Shown here one piece after another: positions 19,768-34,466 of a stretch of DNA of 64,000 bases (positions are counted from its first letter, which is position 1; each line of letters begins with the position of its first letter). Under the pieces are notes generated by a model. The model did no database searches and was not told where the DNA came from. It saw only the letters and a program-made list of their open reading frames with translations. The position numbers were made by a program, and so were the translations under genes. The DNA is from Superficieibacter electus. Its GTDB lineage: Bacteria > Pseudomonadota > Gammaproteobacteria > Enterobacterales > Enterobacteriaceae. The stretch spans positions 1 through 64,000 of the forward strand of contig NZ_PQGD01000018.1 in NCBI RefSeq assembly GCF_002915575.1, in the 5' to 3' direction.

Positions 19768-20742
19768 ATGGCGAATAAATTTGCCCTGATTCTGGTGATT
19801 GCCACACTGGTAACGGGCATTTTATGGTGCATCGATAAATTTATCTTTGCGCCTAAACGTCGGGAGCGTCAGGCGGCAGCACAGGTTGCTACGGGCGATA
19901 CACTGGACAAAAAAACGCTGAAAAAAGTTGGCCCGAAACCGGGCTGGCTGGAAACGGGCGCATCTATCTTTCCGGTGCTGGCGATTGTGCTGATCGTGCG
20001 TTCATTTATTTATGAACCCTTCCAGATCCCGTCAGGGTCGATGATGCCGACGCTGCTGATCGGCGATTTTATTCTGGTGGAAAAGTTTGCCTACGGCATT
20101 AAAGATCCGATCTATCAAAAAACGCTTATCGAAACCGGGCATCCGAAGCGCGGCGACGTGGTGGTATTCAAATACCCGCAGGACCCGAGTCTGGATTACA
20201 TCAAACGTGCGGTGGGTCTGCCGGGTGATAAAGTGACTTACGATCCCGTTGCTAAGCAGGTGACTATCCAGCCAGGATGCAGTTCAGGCCAGGCCTGTGG
20301 CAGTGCACTGCCGGTCACTTATTCTGACGTAGAGCCGAGTGATTTCGTGCAGACCTTTGCCCGGCGTAACGGCGTTGAAGCGACCAGCGGCTTCTTCCAG
20401 CTTCCGCAGAACGAGTCAAAAGATGACGGCATTCGTCTGGATCAGCGTAAAGAAACGCTGGGTGATGTAACGCACCGTATATTGACCGCGCCTATTGCTC
20501 AGGATCAGCTCGGCATTTATTACCGGCAGCAGGGCCAGCAACTGGCGACCTGGATTGTTCCGCCTGGACATTACTTTATGATGGGCGACAATCGTGATAA
20601 TAGCGCGGACAGTCGCTATTGGGGCTTCGTACCGGAGGCTAATCTGGTTGGTCGCGCGACGGCTATCTGGATGAGCTTTGAGAAACAGGAAGGTGAATGG
20701 CCGACCGGCGTGCGCTTAAGTCGCATTGGCGGTATCCATTAA
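19768..20742 (+). CDS. lepB: Signal peptidase I
   Basis: Cleaves signal peptides from exported proteins at the periplasmic face of the inner membrane. The 324 residues match E. coli. Two N-terminal transmembrane segments (~4-22 and ~62-77) are followed by the catalytic serine in IPSGSMMPTL (~91), the lysine in DYIKRAVGLPGD (~146) and the box E motif GDNRDNSADSR. It has AAGGAG before the ATG and forms the lepA-lepB unit. Confidence 0.98.
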   Translation: MANKFALILVIATLVTGILWCIDKFIFAPKRRERQAAAQVATGDTLDKKTLKKVGPKPGWLETGASIFPVLAIVLIVRSFIYEPFQIPSGSMMPTLLIGDFILVEKFAYGIKDPIYQKTLIETGHPKRGDVVVFKYPQDPSLDYIKRAVGLPGDKVTYDPVAKQVTIQPGCSSGQACGSALPVTYSDVEPSDFVQTFARRNGVEATSGFFQLPQNESKDDGIRLDQRKETLGDVTHRILTAPIAQDQLGIYYRQQGQQLATWIVPPGHYFMMGDNRDNSADSRYWGFVPEANLVGRATAIWMSFEKQEGEWPTGVRLSRIGGIH

Positions 20743-20757
20743 TCAGCATTTAAAGTG

Positions 20758-20786
20758 CACCTTGCCGCCATTTTGGCGGCAAGGTG
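20758..20786 (+). terminator. Strong hairpin after lepB
   Basis: CACCTTGCCGCC pairs with GGCGGCAAGGTG (12 base pairs, 5-base loop) shortly after the lepB stop. No real T run follows, so it may be an inefficient terminator or a processing/stability hairpin between lepB and rnc. Confidence 0.65.
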
Positions 20787-20867
20787 AATTATTTAATATA
20801 TAAATCCCTTCAAACTAACGACATCCCCTGTCGTTGTGTATAGAATATTCCCCCGAAGTTTCAGGTT

Positions 20868-20936
20868 GTCTCCCGCAAGGGGGCGACAGCACACGAAAAC
20901 GCGTTGATTCCCTCCTCAGGTCGATTTCGTGTGCTG
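20868..20936 (+). promoter_or_regulatory. rnc leader stem-loops (probable RNase III autoregulatory site)
   Basis: A perfect 12-base-pair stem (CAGCACACGAAA at 20887-20898 with its complement at 20925-20936) with a 26-base apical part lies about 30 bases before the rnc ATG. A second hairpin sits just upstream around TCCCGCAAGGGGG. E. coli RNase III cleaves its own mRNA leader at such a stem to limit expression of rnc-era-recO; the same role is inferred here. Confidence 0.75.
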
Positions 20937-20937
20937 A

Positions 20938-22550
<1,613 letters not shown>

Positions 22551-22561
22551 GAGCTAACCCG

Positions 22562-23269
22562 ATGGAAGGCTGGCAGCGCGCATTTGTTCTGCATAGTCGT
22601 CCCTGGAGCGAAACCAGCCTGATGCTGGACGTCTTCACGGAAGAATCGGGCCGCGTGCGTCTGGTCGCTAAAGGCGCGCGCGCGAAGCGTTCCAGTCTCA
22701 AAGGCGCGCTTCAACCCTTTACCCCGCTGCTGGTGCGCTTTGGCGGCCGGGGTGACGTCAAAACCCTGCGCAGCGCCGAAGCGGTCTCTCTGGCACTTCC
22801 CTTAAGCGGTATCACGCTCTATAGCGGCCTGTACGTTAATGAGCTTATCTCGCGCGTGCTGGAACAGGAAACGCGCTTCTCTGAACTCTTCTTTGATTAC
22901 CTGCACTGCCTCCAGGCGCTGGCGGGCGCGACCGGGTCGCCTGAACCCGCGCTGCGGCGTTTTGAACTGGCGCTGCTCGGCCACCTGGGCTACGGCCTGG
23001 ATTTTCTGCACTGCGCGGGGACGGGAGAACCGGTTGAAGAAACCATGACCTACCGCTACCGGGAAGAAAAAGGCTTTATTGCCAGCGTGGTCATTGATAA
23101 CAATACCTTTACCGGCCACCATCTTAGAGCGCTGGCCAGCCGGGAATTTCCTGATGCCGATACCCTGCGCGCTGCGAAACGCTTTACCCGCATGGCGCTC
23201 AAGCCGTATCTTGGCGGCAAACCGTTAAAAAGCCGGGAGCTGTTTCGCCAGTTTATGCCGAAGCGCTAA
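22562..23269 (+). CDS. recO: DNA repair protein RecO
   Basis: RecO loads RecA on SSB-coated DNA with RecR and RecF. The N-terminal OB-fold ([19 protein letters not shown]) and the rest align with E. coli over the whole length. The protein stops after FMPKR at 235 residues, about seven short of the 242 I recall for E. coli, by an ordinary stop codon. The missing tail is not part of a motif I know. It follows era by 11 bases. Confidence 0.96.
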   Translation: MEGWQRAFVLHSRPWSETSLMLDVFTEESGRVRLVAKGARAKRSSLKGALQPFTPLLVRFGGRGDVKTLRSAEAVSLALPLSGITLYSGLYVNELISRVLEQETRFSELFFDYLHCLQALAGATGSPEPALRRFELALLGHLGYGLDFLHCAGTGEPVEETMTYRYREEKGFIASVVIDNNTFTGHHLRALASREFPDADTLRAAKRFTRMALKPYLGGKPLKSRELFRQFMPKR

Positions 23270-23314
23270 CGACCTTGTAAAGATTCTGACTGGAAGAAAA
23301 TTAAGGACTCTGTC

Positions 23315-24045
23315 ATGGCTGATTTACTATTAGGCGTCAACATTGACCACATTGCCACATTACGTAACGCGCGCGGCACGGCGTATCCGGACCCTGTTCA
23401 GGCGGCATTTATTGCCGAGCAGGCGGGGGCGGACGGCATTACTGTTCATCTGCGCGAAGATCGCCGCCATATTACCGACCGCGACGTCCGGCTACTGCGT
23501 CAGACGCTTGATACCCGTATGAATCTGGAAATGGCCGTCACCGAAGAGATGCTGACCATTGCCTGTGAAACCAGGCCGCATTTCTGCTGCCTGGTGCCGG
23601 AAAAACGCCAGGAAGTGACTACCGAAGGCGGGCTGGACGTTGCCGGACAGCGTGACAAAATGCGTGACGCCTGCCAGCGCCTGGCCAGTGCCGGCATTCA
23701 GGTCTCCCTGTTTATTGATGCCGACAATGAGCAAATCAAAGCCGCAGCGGAAGTTGGCGCACCTTATATTGAAATTCATACCGGCTGCTATGCCGATGCG
23801 GAGAATGACGCTGATCGCGCTCGGGAGCTTGAGCGTATCGCCCGCGCGGCAACCTATGCCGCCAGCCTGGGCCTGAAAGTTAACGCCGGTCATGGGCTGA
23901 CCTACCACAACGTGCAGGCCATCGCCGCGCTGCCGGAAATGCATGAGCTTAACATCGGTCACGCGATTATTGGCCGTGCGGTAATGAGTGGGCTTAAAGA
24001 CGCGGTGGCGGAAATGAAACGCCTGATGCAGGAAGCGCGCCGGTA

Positions 24046-24046
<1 letters not shown>
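23315..24046 (+). CDS. pdxJ: Pyridoxine 5'-phosphate synthase
   Basis: Condenses 1-deoxyxylulose 5-phosphate with 3-amino-2-oxopropyl phosphate to pyridoxine 5'-phosphate, the ring-closing step of vitamin B6 synthesis. The 243-residue TIM barrel shows [15 protein letters not shown] at residues 7-21, HLREDRRHI and the C-terminal phosphate loop [16 protein letters not shown] precedes the ATG. It overlaps acpS (TAATGG). Confidence 0.98.
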
Positions 24047-25588
<1,542 letters not shown>

Positions 25589-25636
25589 AACTTCTCCAGC
25601 AGTCAGGATAACGCAGACAAAAAAGCTCGCCTGTAC

Positions 25637-25649
25637 GAATATTATATTC
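25637..25649. promoter_or_regulatory. Candidate YfhH operator 1 (GAATAT-T-ATATTC)
   Basis: A perfect 13-base palindrome, GAATATTATATTC, lies in the yfhH-murQ gap. It follows the GAAT-N5-ATTC pattern shared with the palindrome 33 bases to the right. This resembles AT-rich RpiR-family operators. The regulator assignment is inference. Confidence 0.55.
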
Positions 25650-25652
25650 CAA

Positions 25653-25667
25653 AATAATCAGGTTATT
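25653..25667. promoter_or_regulatory. AT-rich inverted repeat between the two candidate operators
   Basis: AATAA-TCAGG-TTATT is a 5-base-pair inverted repeat midway between the two GAAT-N5-ATTC palindromes. It may overlap the murQ promoter. It is short and AT-rich, so chance cannot be excluded. Confidence 0.35.
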
Positions 25668-25669
25668 AT

Positions 25670-25682
25670 GAATTAAATATTC
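25670..25682. promoter_or_regulatory. Candidate YfhH operator 2 (GAAT-TAAAT-ATTC)
   Basis: A second GAAT-N5-ATTC palindrome is centred 33 bases (about three helical turns) from the first and ends two bases before the GGAGG of murQ. Binding here would block murQ transcription or elongation. Confidence 0.5.
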
Positions 25683-25694
25683 TGGAGGGACAAA

Positions 25695-26597
25695 ATGAAT
25701 CTTGGCTCACTGATTTCTGAGACGCGCAATGCGCGGACAATGGCGCTGGATGGAGTCTCCACGCGTGAAATGGTGGAGTTACTCAATCAGGAAGATGCGC
25801 GGGTGGCCCCGGCAGTGGCCGCGGTGCTGGACGACGTGGCAAAGGCGGTTGATGCCGCCGCCGCCGCGTTACAGGCCGGAGGACGCATCATTTATATGGG
25901 CGCGGGTACCAGTGGACGGCTGGGGGTGCTGGATGCCTCCGAATGTCCGCCGACCTTCGGTGTACCGCACGGTCTGGTGGTGGGGCTGATTGCCGGTGGG
26001 CCTGGCGCATTGTTGAAAGCGGTCGAAGGGGCAGAAGACAGCCTCCAGCTCGGCGAGGATGACCTTAAAGCGCTCCATTTAACCCCAGCAGATTTGGTCG
26101 TCGGTATTGCTGCCTCTGGTCGTACACCGTATGTGATTGGCGGGCTGCGCTTTGCAAACGCCAGCGGGTGCACGACCGTGGCGGTTTCCTGTAACCCGGC
26201 CTCGCCGATTGCCAGCGAGGCAGCTATTGCTATCTCACCGCTGGTCGGGCCGGAAGCGCTGACCGGCTCCACGCGGCTTAAGTCCGGTACGGCGCAAAAA
26301 ATGGTGCTGAATATGATCTCCACCGGAGCAATGGTGAAGTTCGGTAAGGTGTATCAGAACCTGATGGTGGATATGAAAGCGACCAATATCAAGCTCGTCG
26401 ATCGCGCCTGCAGGATGCTGATGGAAGCCACCGGTATTGAACGTGAGCAGGCAGAACAGGTGCTCCAGCAGACCGATCATGATGTCAAACCGGCGATTCT
26501 GATGGTGCTGACCGGTCTTGACGCACCGCGCGCGCGCGCCAGACTCGACCAGCATCATGGCTTTTTACGCGCCGCGCTGGAAGCCGCACATGACTGA
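25695..26597 (+). CDS. murQ: N-acetylmuramic acid 6-phosphate etherase
   Basis: Cleaves the lactyl ether of N-acetylmuramic acid 6-phosphate to give GlcNAc 6-phosphate and D-lactate in peptidoglycan recycling. The 300 residues are close to E. coli MurQ (298). The SIS fold shows [24 protein letters not shown] (~60-83), [11 protein letters not shown] and [12 protein letters not shown] (~190). GGAGG precedes the ATG. Unlike E. coli, it is not followed by a murP-type PTS gene; the neighbours are the divergent regulator yfhH and pgpC. Confidence 0.96.
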   Translation: MNLGSLISETRNARTMALDGVSTREMVELLNQEDARVAPAVAAVLDDVAKAVDAAAAALQAGGRIIYMGAGTSGRLGVLDASECPPTFGVPHGLVVGLIAGGPGALLKAVEGAEDSLQLGEDDLKALHLTPADLVVGIAASGRTPYVIGGLRFANASGCTTVAVSCNPASPIASEAAIAISPLVGPEALTGSTRLKSGTAQKMVLNMISTGAMVKFGKVYQNLMVDMKATNIKLVDRACRMLMEATGIEREQAEQVLQQTDHDVKPAILMVLTGLDAPRARARLDQHHGFLRAALEAAHD

Positions 26598-26667
26598 GTG
26601 CAGGACGTTATGACGCCCGGGACCGGAAAAATCAGAATCTATCTGTTAGGCTAAATAAAGTAATAAC

Positions 26668-26691
26668 CGCCTGGCATAGTACGGCCAGGCG
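26668..26691 (+). other. Hairpin between murQ and pgpC
   Basis: CGCCTGGC pairs with GCCAGGCG across an 8-base loop, without a T run. It could stabilise the murQ 3' end or lie in the pgpC leader; no better assignment is possible. Confidence 0.4.
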
Positions 26692-26721
26692 ATCGGAGCT
26701 TAACATCCTGAGGAGTAAGGT

Positions 26722-27357
26722 TTGGCAACTAACGAGCGTCGTGTGGTATTTTTTGATCTTGATGGAACGCTGCATCAGCAGGATATGTTCGGCAGCTTTC
26801 TGCGCTACCTGTTGCGGCATCAACCGTTAAACGCGCTGCTCGTCCTGCCTTTACTTCCTGTTATTGGCGTCGCGCTACTGGTTAAAGGCCGTGCCGCCCG
26901 CTGGCCGATGAGTCTGCTGTTATGGGGCTGCACCTTTGGTCACAGTGAAGCACGTCTGAAACGCCTCGAGAGCCAGTTTGTCGCCTGGTTTCGCCAGCAT
27001 GTCACGGCATTTCCGGTGGTACATAATCGATTAACGGAATACCTGACCAGTACCGATGCTGACGTCTGGCTAATCACCGGGTCGCCGCAGCCGCTGGTGG
27101 AGCAGGTTTATATTGATACGCCGTGGTTACCGCGTGTTAATCTTATTGCCAGTCAGATCACCCGACGTAACGGCGGCTGGGTGCTGACGATGCGCTGCCT
27201 GGGCCATGAAAAGGTCGCCCAGCTTGAGCGCCGCATCGGCACGCCGCTGCGTCTTTACAGCGGCTATAGCGACAGTAAGCAGGATAACCCGTTACTCTAT
27301 TTCTGCCAGCATCGCTGGCGCGTGACGCCACTGGGTACACTTCAGCAACTCGAATGA
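26722..27357 (+). CDS. pgpC: Phosphatidylglycerophosphatase C
   Basis: Dephosphorylates phosphatidylglycerol phosphate to phosphatidylglycerol. This is a HAD-superfamily membrane-associated enzyme, distinct from PgpA and PgpB. The 211 residues have the nucleophile motif VVFFDLDGTLHQQD (~8-21), a hydrophobic segment around 37-52, and ITGSPQPLVEQ as HAD motif II. The start is TTG at 26722 with TGAGGAG upstream, as the E. coli yfhB length requires. Confidence 0.93.
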   Translation: MATNERRVVFFDLDGTLHQQDMFGSFLRYLLRHQPLNALLVLPLLPVIGVALLVKGRAARWPMSLLLWGCTFGHSEARLKRLESQFVAWFRQHVTAFPVVHNRLTEYLTSTDADVWLITGSPQPLVEQVYIDTPWLPRVNLIASQITRRNGGWVLTMRCLGHEKVAQLERRIGTPLRLYSGYSDSKQDNPLLYFCQHRWRVTPLGTLQQLE

Positions 27358-27364
27358 TGTGTAA

Positions 27365-29457
<2,093 letters not shown>

Positions 29458-29622
29458 ATAGTTAGTTCTCTTTTCCGTGTGTTCTTCTGCTGCTTCACGG
29501 TCTTTATAATATGAACGAATGTTTCAGAAAGAGCGGCATTTTGCTTAACATTGCGCCGTCTGGCAACTTTTTCAGCGCCTGTGCCACACTGAATGTTAAA
29601 AATTGAAAGACATTTAATTTCT

Positions 29623-29638
29623 ACGCAAACGGTTTCGT
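29623..29638. promoter_or_regulatory. PurR box upstream of purL
   Basis: ACGCAAACGGTTTCGT matches the PurR operator consensus ACGCAAACGTTTTCGT at 15 of 16 positions. It lies about 78 bases before the purL start, so repression by hypoxanthine/guanine-bound PurR is expected. Confidence 0.9.
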
Positions 29639-29715
29639 CATGACGGCTTATTCTTTATAATGACGCCCGTTTTCCCCCCTTTGCGCACACTGAACACTGA
29701 GAAGACGAGAGACTT

Positions 29716-32700
29716 ATGATGGAAATTCTGCGTGGTTCGCCTGCACTGTCGGCATTCCGAATAAATAAACTGCTGGCACGCTTTCAGGCGTTCAACCTGC
29801 CGGTAAGCACCCTTTACGCTGAGTATGTCCATTTTGCCGACCTGAGTGCGCCGCTGAATGCGGAAGAGCACGCCCAACTTGCCCGGCTGCTGACTTACGG
29901 TCCGCACCTCAATAGCCATGCCCCTTCAGGAAAACTGCTGCTGGTGACGCCGCGTCCCGGCACCATCTCTCCCTGGTCTTCGAAAGCAACGGATATCGCG
30001 CACAACTGTGGTTTAGAGCAAATTAAGCGCCTTGAACGCGGCGTGGCGTATTACGTCGAAGCATCCACACTGACCGCTGAGCAGTGGCAGGCAGTCGCCG
30101 CAGAACTCCACGATCGAATGATGGAAACTGTTTTTACCTCGCAGGAAGAGGCGCAAAAACTGTTCGCGCATCACCAGCCGACGCCGGTTACCCGTGTCGA
30201 TGTCCTGGGGGAGGGGCGTCAGGCGCTGACTGAGGCTAATCAGCGGCTTGGTCTGGCGCTGGCGGATGATGAAATCGATTATCTGCACGATGCGTTCACC
30301 CGTCTGGGTCGTAATCCGAACGACATCGAACTGTACATGTTCGCGCAGGCCAACTCTGAGCACTGCCGGCATAAAATCTTTAACGCTGACTGGGTAATTG
30401 ACGGTAAAGCGCAGCCTAAGTCACTGTTTAAGATGATTAAAAATACCTTTGAGCAGACGCCGGATCACGTGCTGTCAGCGTATAAGGACAACGCCGCGGT
30501 CATGGAAGGCTCCGATGTCGGGCGCTTTTTCGCCGATCACGACAACGGGCGTTATGACTTCCACCAGGAAGCGGCACACATCCTGATGAAGGTCGAAACC
30601 CATAACCACCCGACGGCCATTTCTCCGTGGCCCGGTGCGGCAACCGGATCTGGCGGCGAGATCCGTGATGAAGGCGCGACCGGGCGAGGTGCAAAACCCA
30701 AAGCAGGACTGGTAGGGTTTTCTGTCTCAAACTTACGTATTCCGGGCTTCGAACAGCCGTGGGAAGAAGATTTTGGCAAGCCGGAACGCATTGTCACCGC
30801 GCTGGATATCATGACCGACGGTCCGCTGGGCGGGGCGGCGTTTAACAACGAATTTGGTCGCCCGGCGCTGAACGGCTACTTCCGTACTTATGAAGAGAAG
30901 GTCAACAGCCACAACGGTGAAGAGCTACGCGGCTATCATAAGCCGATCATGCTGGCCGGTGGGATCGGCAACATCCGCGCCGATCACGTACAGAAAGGTG
31001 AGATCGCCGTCGGCGCGAAACTGATCGTCCTCGGCGGTCCGGCGATGAACATCGGCCTCGGCGGCGGCGCAGCTTCATCTATGGCTTCCGGCCAGTCTGA
31101 TGCCGATCTTGATTTCGCGTCCGTACAGCGTGATAACCCGGAGATGGAACGCCGCTGTCAGGAAGTGATTGACCGCTGCTGGCAACTGGGTGATGCCAAC
31201 CCGATCCTCTTTATTCATGATGTCGGCGCGGGCGGTTTGTCTAACGCCATGCCGGAGCTGGTAAGCGATGGCGGGCGCGGCGGAAAATTTGAACTGCGGG
31301 ATGTTCTCAGCGATGAGCCAGGAATGAGCCCGCTGGAAATCTGGTGCAACGAATCACAGGAACGCTATGTGCTGGCGGTAGCGGCTGACCAGTTGGCGTT
31401 ATTTGACGCACTGTGTCAGCGCGAGCGTGCACCTTATGCCGTCATCGGGGAAGCAACCGACGAACAGCATCTGACCATGAACGACCGCCATTTTGACAAC
31501 CAGCCCATCGATCTGCCGCTGGACGTTCTGCTGGGCAAAACGCCGAAAATGACCCGCGATGTGCAGACCCGTAAAGCCGCAGGCGATGCTTTCGACAGGC
31601 AGAGCATTACCGTTGCAGATGCGGTAAAACGTGTGCTTCATCTGCCGACCGTGGCCGAGAAAACCTTCCTGGTGACCATTGGTGACCGTACCGTCACCGG
31701 CATGGTCGCGCGCGATCAGATGGTCGGCCCCTGGCAGGTGTCGGTTGCTAACTGCGCAGTAACCACCGCCAGCCTCGACAGCTACTATGGCGAAGCCATG
31801 TCGCTTGGCGAACGTGCGCCGGTGGCGCTGCTGGATTTCGCCGCCTCTGCGCGGCTGGCGGTTGGCGAAGCGCTGACCAACATTGCGGCGACGCAAATTG
31901 GCGACATCAAGCGCATCAAGCTCTCCGCCAACTGGATGGCCGCCGCCGGACATCCGGGCGAAGACGCGGGTCTGTATGAAGCGGTCAAAGCGGTGGGCGA
32001 AGAGCTGTGTCCGGCGCTGGGGTTGACCATTCCGGTGGGTAAAGACTCCATGTCGATGAAAACCCGCTGGCAGGAAGGCAGTGAACAGCGAGAAATGACC
32101 TCACCGTTGTCGCTGGTGATCACCGCCTTTGCCCGCGTGGATGATGTGCGTCAGACCATCACGCCGCAGCTTGTCGTGGAAGAGAATGCCCTACTGCTGA
32201 TCGACCTGGGTAAAGGTAACAATGCACTGGGCGCGACGGCACTGGCGCAGGTTTATCGTCAGCTGGGCAATACGCCAGCCGACGTGCGCAGCGTCGAGCA
32301 GCTTAAAGGTTTTTACGATGCCATTCAGGCGCTGGTCGCGGCGCGCCAGTTGCTGGCTTACCATGACCGCTCCGACGGCGGATTGCTGGTGACGCTGGCG
32401 GAAATGGCCTTTGCCGGGCACTGTGGCGTTGAGGCAGATATTGCCGCGCTGGGTGAAGATCGACTGGCTGCCCTGTTCAACGAAGAGCTGGGGGCGGTCA
32501 TTCAGGTCCGTGCAGCAGAGCGCGAGGCAGTGGAAGGCGTGCTACACGCCCATGGCCTCGGTGATTGCGTTCACTATCTGGGTCAGGCGGTGGCCAGCGA
32601 TCGGTTTGTCATCACCTCTGGTGAACAGGCTGTATTTAGCGAAAGCCGCACCACGCTGCGCCTTTGGTGGGCAGAAACGACCTGGCAGATGCAGCGCCTG

Positions 32701-33603
32701 CGCGACAATCCGGAATGTGCCGATCAGGAACACGAAGCCAAAGGCAACGACAGCGATCCGGGCCTCAACGTTAAGCTCTCCTTTGATATCAATGATGATA
32801 TCGCCGCGCCATACATTGCGACAGGCGCACGTCCTAAGATCGCGGTATTGCGCGAGCAGGGCGTTAACTCCCACGTGGAAATGGCGGCCGCCTTCCACCG
32901 CGCCGGTTTTGATGCGATCGATGTGCATATGAGCGATCTACTGGCAGGGCGTACCGGTCTGGAGAGCTTCCAGGCGCTGGTTGCCTGCGGTGGTTTCTCC
33001 TACGGCGATGTGCTGGGTGCCGGTGAAGGCTGGGCGAAATCCATCCTCTTCAACAGCCGCGTGCGTGATGAGTTCGAAACCTTCTTCCATCGTCCGCAGA
33101 CGCTGGCGCTTGGCGTCTGCAACGGCTGCCAGATGATATCAAACCTGCGCGAACTGATCCCCGGTAGCGAACTGTGGCCGCGCTTTGTGCGTAACCATTC
33201 CGATCGCTTTGAAGCACGTTTCAGCCTGGTGGAGGTCACGCAAAGTCCGTCGCTGCTGCTGCAGGGCATGGTAGGTTCGCAGATGCCGATTGCCGTCTCA
33301 CACGGGGAAGGGCGCGTGGAAGTCCGCGATGCGACGCATCTGGCTCAGCTTGAAAGCAAAGGGCTGGTTGCGCTGCGCTATGTGGACAACTTCGGTAAGG
33401 TGACGCAGAGCTATCCGGCAAACCCGAATGGCTCGCCGAACGGTATCACCGCCGTCACCAGCGAAAGCGGTCGCGTTACCGTGATGATGCCGCACCCGGA
33501 ACGCGTTTTCCGCACCGTCAGCAACTCCTGGCACCCGGAAAACTGGGGCGAAGACAGCCCGTGGATGCGTATTTTCCGCAACGCGCGTAAGCAGCTCGGG
33601 TGA
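29716..33603 (+). CDS. purL: Phosphoribosylformylglycinamidine synthase
   Basis: The large single-chain FGAM synthase of purine synthesis: FGAR + glutamine + ATP to FGAM. The 1295 residues equal E. coli. The order is an N-terminal PurS-like domain, linker, two AIR-synthase-like halves ([11 protein letters not shown] near 215, [14 protein letters not shown] near 290, and the second half with GKDSMSMKT near 775), then a glutaminase domain from ~1040 with the nucleophile in LGVCNGCQM (~1135) and the catalytic His-Glu near the C-terminus (MMPHPERVF). A PurR box precedes it. Confidence 0.98.
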   Translation: MMEILRGSPALSAFRINKLLARFQAFNLPVSTLYAEYVHFADLSAPLNAEEHAQLARLLTYGPHLNSHAPSGKLLLVTPRPGTISPWSSKATDIAHNCGLEQIKRLERGVAYYVEASTLTAEQWQAVAAELHDRMMETVFTSQEEAQKLFAHHQPTPVTRVDVLGEGRQALTEANQRLGLALADDEIDYLHDAFTRLGRNPNDIELYMFAQANSEHCRHKIFNADWVIDGKAQPKSLFKMIKNTFEQTPDHVLSAYKDNAAVMEGSDVGRFFADHDNGRYDFHQEAAHILMKVETHNHPTAISPWPGAATGSGGEIRDEGATGRGAKPKAGLVGFSVSNLRIPGFEQPWEEDFGKPERIVTALDIMTDGPLGGAAFNNEFGRPALNGYFRTYEEKVNSHNGEELRGYHKPIMLAGGIGNIRADHVQKGEIAVGAKLIVLGGPAMNIGLGGGAASSMASGQSDADLDFASVQRDNPEMERRCQEVIDRCWQLGDANPILFIHDVGAGGLSNAMPELVSDGGRGGKFELRDVLSDEPGMSPLEIWCNESQERYVLAVAADQLALFDALCQRERAPYAVIGEATDEQHLTMNDRHFDNQPIDLPLDVLLGKTPKMTRDVQTRKAAGDAFDRQSITVADAVKRVLHLPTVAEKTFLVTIGDRTVTGMVARDQMVGPWQVSVANCAVTTASLDSYYGEAMSLGERAPVALLDFAASARLAVGEALTNIAATQIGDIKRIKLSANWMAAAGHPGEDAGLYEAVKAVGEELCPALGLTIPVGKDSMSMKTRWQEGSEQREMTSPLSLVITAFARVDDVRQTITPQLVVEENALLLIDLGKGNNALGATALAQVYRQLGNTPADVRSVEQLKGFYDAIQALVAARQLLAYHDRSDGGLLVTLAEMAFAGHCGVEADIAALGEDRLAALFNEELGAVIQVRAAEREAVEGVLHAHGLGDCVHYLGQAVASDRFVITSGEQAVFSESRTTLRLWWAETTWQMQRLRDNPECADQEHEAKGNDSDPGLNVKLSFDINDDIAAPYIATGARPKIAVLREQGVNSHVEMAAAFHRAGFDAIDVHMSDLLAGRTGLESFQALVACGGFSYGDVLGAGEGWAKSILFNSRVRDEFETFFHRPQTLALGVCNGCQMISNLRELIPGSELWPRFVRNHSDRFEARFSLVEVTQSPSLLLQGMVGSQMPIAVSHGEGRVEVRDATHLAQLESKGLVALRYVDNFGKVTQSYPANPNGSPNGITAVTSESGRVTVMMPHPERVFRTVSNSWHPENWGEDSPWMRIFRNARKQLG

Positions 33604-33910
33604 TTTGAATGCTCTGCCCGGCGGCGCTGCGCTTGCACGGGCCTACGGGGGGGACGGAGTTCTCCCTCTCCCTCAGGGAGAGGGCCGGGGTGAGGGTGGC
33701 CAGTGCCGCCTGCCCGGCGGGGCGTCGCGTGGGCCGGCCGGGGGGGGGGAGAGAGGGGTCCCTCTCCCTCAGGGAGAGGGTGGTCATTGCCGCTCTGCCC
33801 GGCGACTCTGCGCTTACCGGGCCGACGGGGATGTACGGAGTGCTCCCTCTCCCTCAGGGAGAGGGCTGGGGTGAGGGTGGTCGGTGCCGCCTGCCCGACA
33901 GCGCGTCGCC
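33604..33910. repeat. Mosaic of three GC-rich palindromic repeats after purL
   Basis: The perfect 21-base palindrome CCCTCTCCCTCAGGGAGAGG(G) occurs three times, at 33664-33684, 33760-33780 and 33845-33865. Each is embedded in REP-like sequence (TGCCCGGCGGC..., GCCGCCTGCCCGGC, GGGTGAGGGTGG). A run of ten G lies at 33740-33749. No coding potential is convincing. It is an intergenic mosaic element between purL and glmY. Confidence 0.85.
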
Positions 33911-33994
33911 GGACTTTACAATAATCAGCGCTCTTATCAAACCGAAGCCGGACCTTGTTTCCGGCTTTTTAGTGTGAGTTCGATCGGCAAAAGG

Positions 33995-34012
33995 TGTCTG
34001 TAAAACCCGACA
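33995..34012 (+). promoter_or_regulatory. GlrR site 1 upstream of glmY
   Basis: TGTC-N10-GACA matches the reported GlrR binding pattern exactly. It lies about 200 bases before the glmY sigma-54 promoter, a normal enhancer distance. Confidence 0.8.
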
Positions 34013-34026
34013 TTGCGTTTAAAGCC

Positions 34027-34044
34027 TGTCGCTTAATGGCGACA
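34027..34044 (+). promoter_or_regulatory. GlrR site 2 upstream of glmY
   Basis: A second perfect TGTC-N10-GACA is centred 32 bases (three helical turns) from site 1, placing both on the same DNA face. A third, imperfect TGTC-N7-GACA lies at 34093-34107. Confidence 0.8.
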
Positions 34045-34046
34045 CT

Positions 34047-34059
34047 TAACCTATTGATT
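34047..34059 (-). promoter_or_regulatory. IHF site between GlrR sites and glmY promoter
   Basis: On the minus strand AATCAA-TAGG-TTA fits the IHF consensus WATCAA-N4-TTR with no mismatch. IHF bending here would bring GlrR to the sigma-54 promoter. A weaker match with one mismatch lies near 34139-34152. Confidence 0.75.
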
Positions 34060-34196
34060 TTATAGTGTTAAAAAAATGATACAAATGCGTGTTGTCTTTT
34101 GACGACACTTTGCGTGGAAAAGCATCATCCTGATGCATTCATGTATTTGATATAAATCCCTTTTAAAACATAACAATAACAAATAAATTTTAAATG

Positions 34197-34212
34197 TGGC
34201 ACGCATGCTGCA
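34197..34212 (+). promoter_or_regulatory. Sigma-54 promoter of glmY
   Basis: TGGCAC-GCATG-CTGC has GG and GC separated by exactly 10 bases, the -24/-12 arrangement. A -10-like CATAAT at 34211-34216 overlaps it, so a sigma-70 promoter may use the same start near 34224. Confidence 0.88.
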
Positions 34213-34223
34213 TAATATACATC

Positions 34224-34408
34224 AGTGGCTCATTCACCTTCTTATGTCAGCCCCTTCGGGAAGCGCTACATAAACCTCGAATGACGCACAACAAGGTGCC
34301 TGCCGTCCAGCTACTGATAATTGCATTGCTTTATCAACCATCGGGCGAAACGTCGAGTTAGGCACCGCCTAATTTAATAATAAAGCCGGGTTAATACCCG
34401 GCTTTATT
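34224..34408 (+). ncRNA. glmY: GlmY small RNA
   Basis: An approximately 185-base small RNA between purL and glrK. The 5' part (AGTGGCTCATTCACC..., CAGCCCCTTCGGG, then TGACGCACAACAAGGTGCC) matches GlmY of E. coli. It ends in the hairpin AAGCCGGG-TTAATA-CCCGGCTT with a T-rich tail (34383-34408). GlmY titrates RapZ, sparing GlmZ and raising glmS translation for amino-sugar synthesis. The middle and 3' portions (about 34310-34375) diverge from the E. coli sequence as I recall it. The adjacent GlrK/GlrR system controls it. Confidence 0.9.
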
Positions 34409-34466
34409 GTATCTGCCTTCTGCCTCAGTTAGCATCGCCTTATTCAGGTCTGATGAGAGTAACATC

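Noticed and set aside
33740-33749. Ten-G run as a phase-variation switch
   Set aside because: It lies in an intergenic repeat, not in or before a credible coding start, so no phase-variable gene is supported.
33605-33977. Several overlapping open frames of 70-120 codons after purL
   Set aside because: They translate the repeat palindromes (Pro/Gly/Arg-rich repeats) in several frames with no ribosome site, so they are repeat artefacts.
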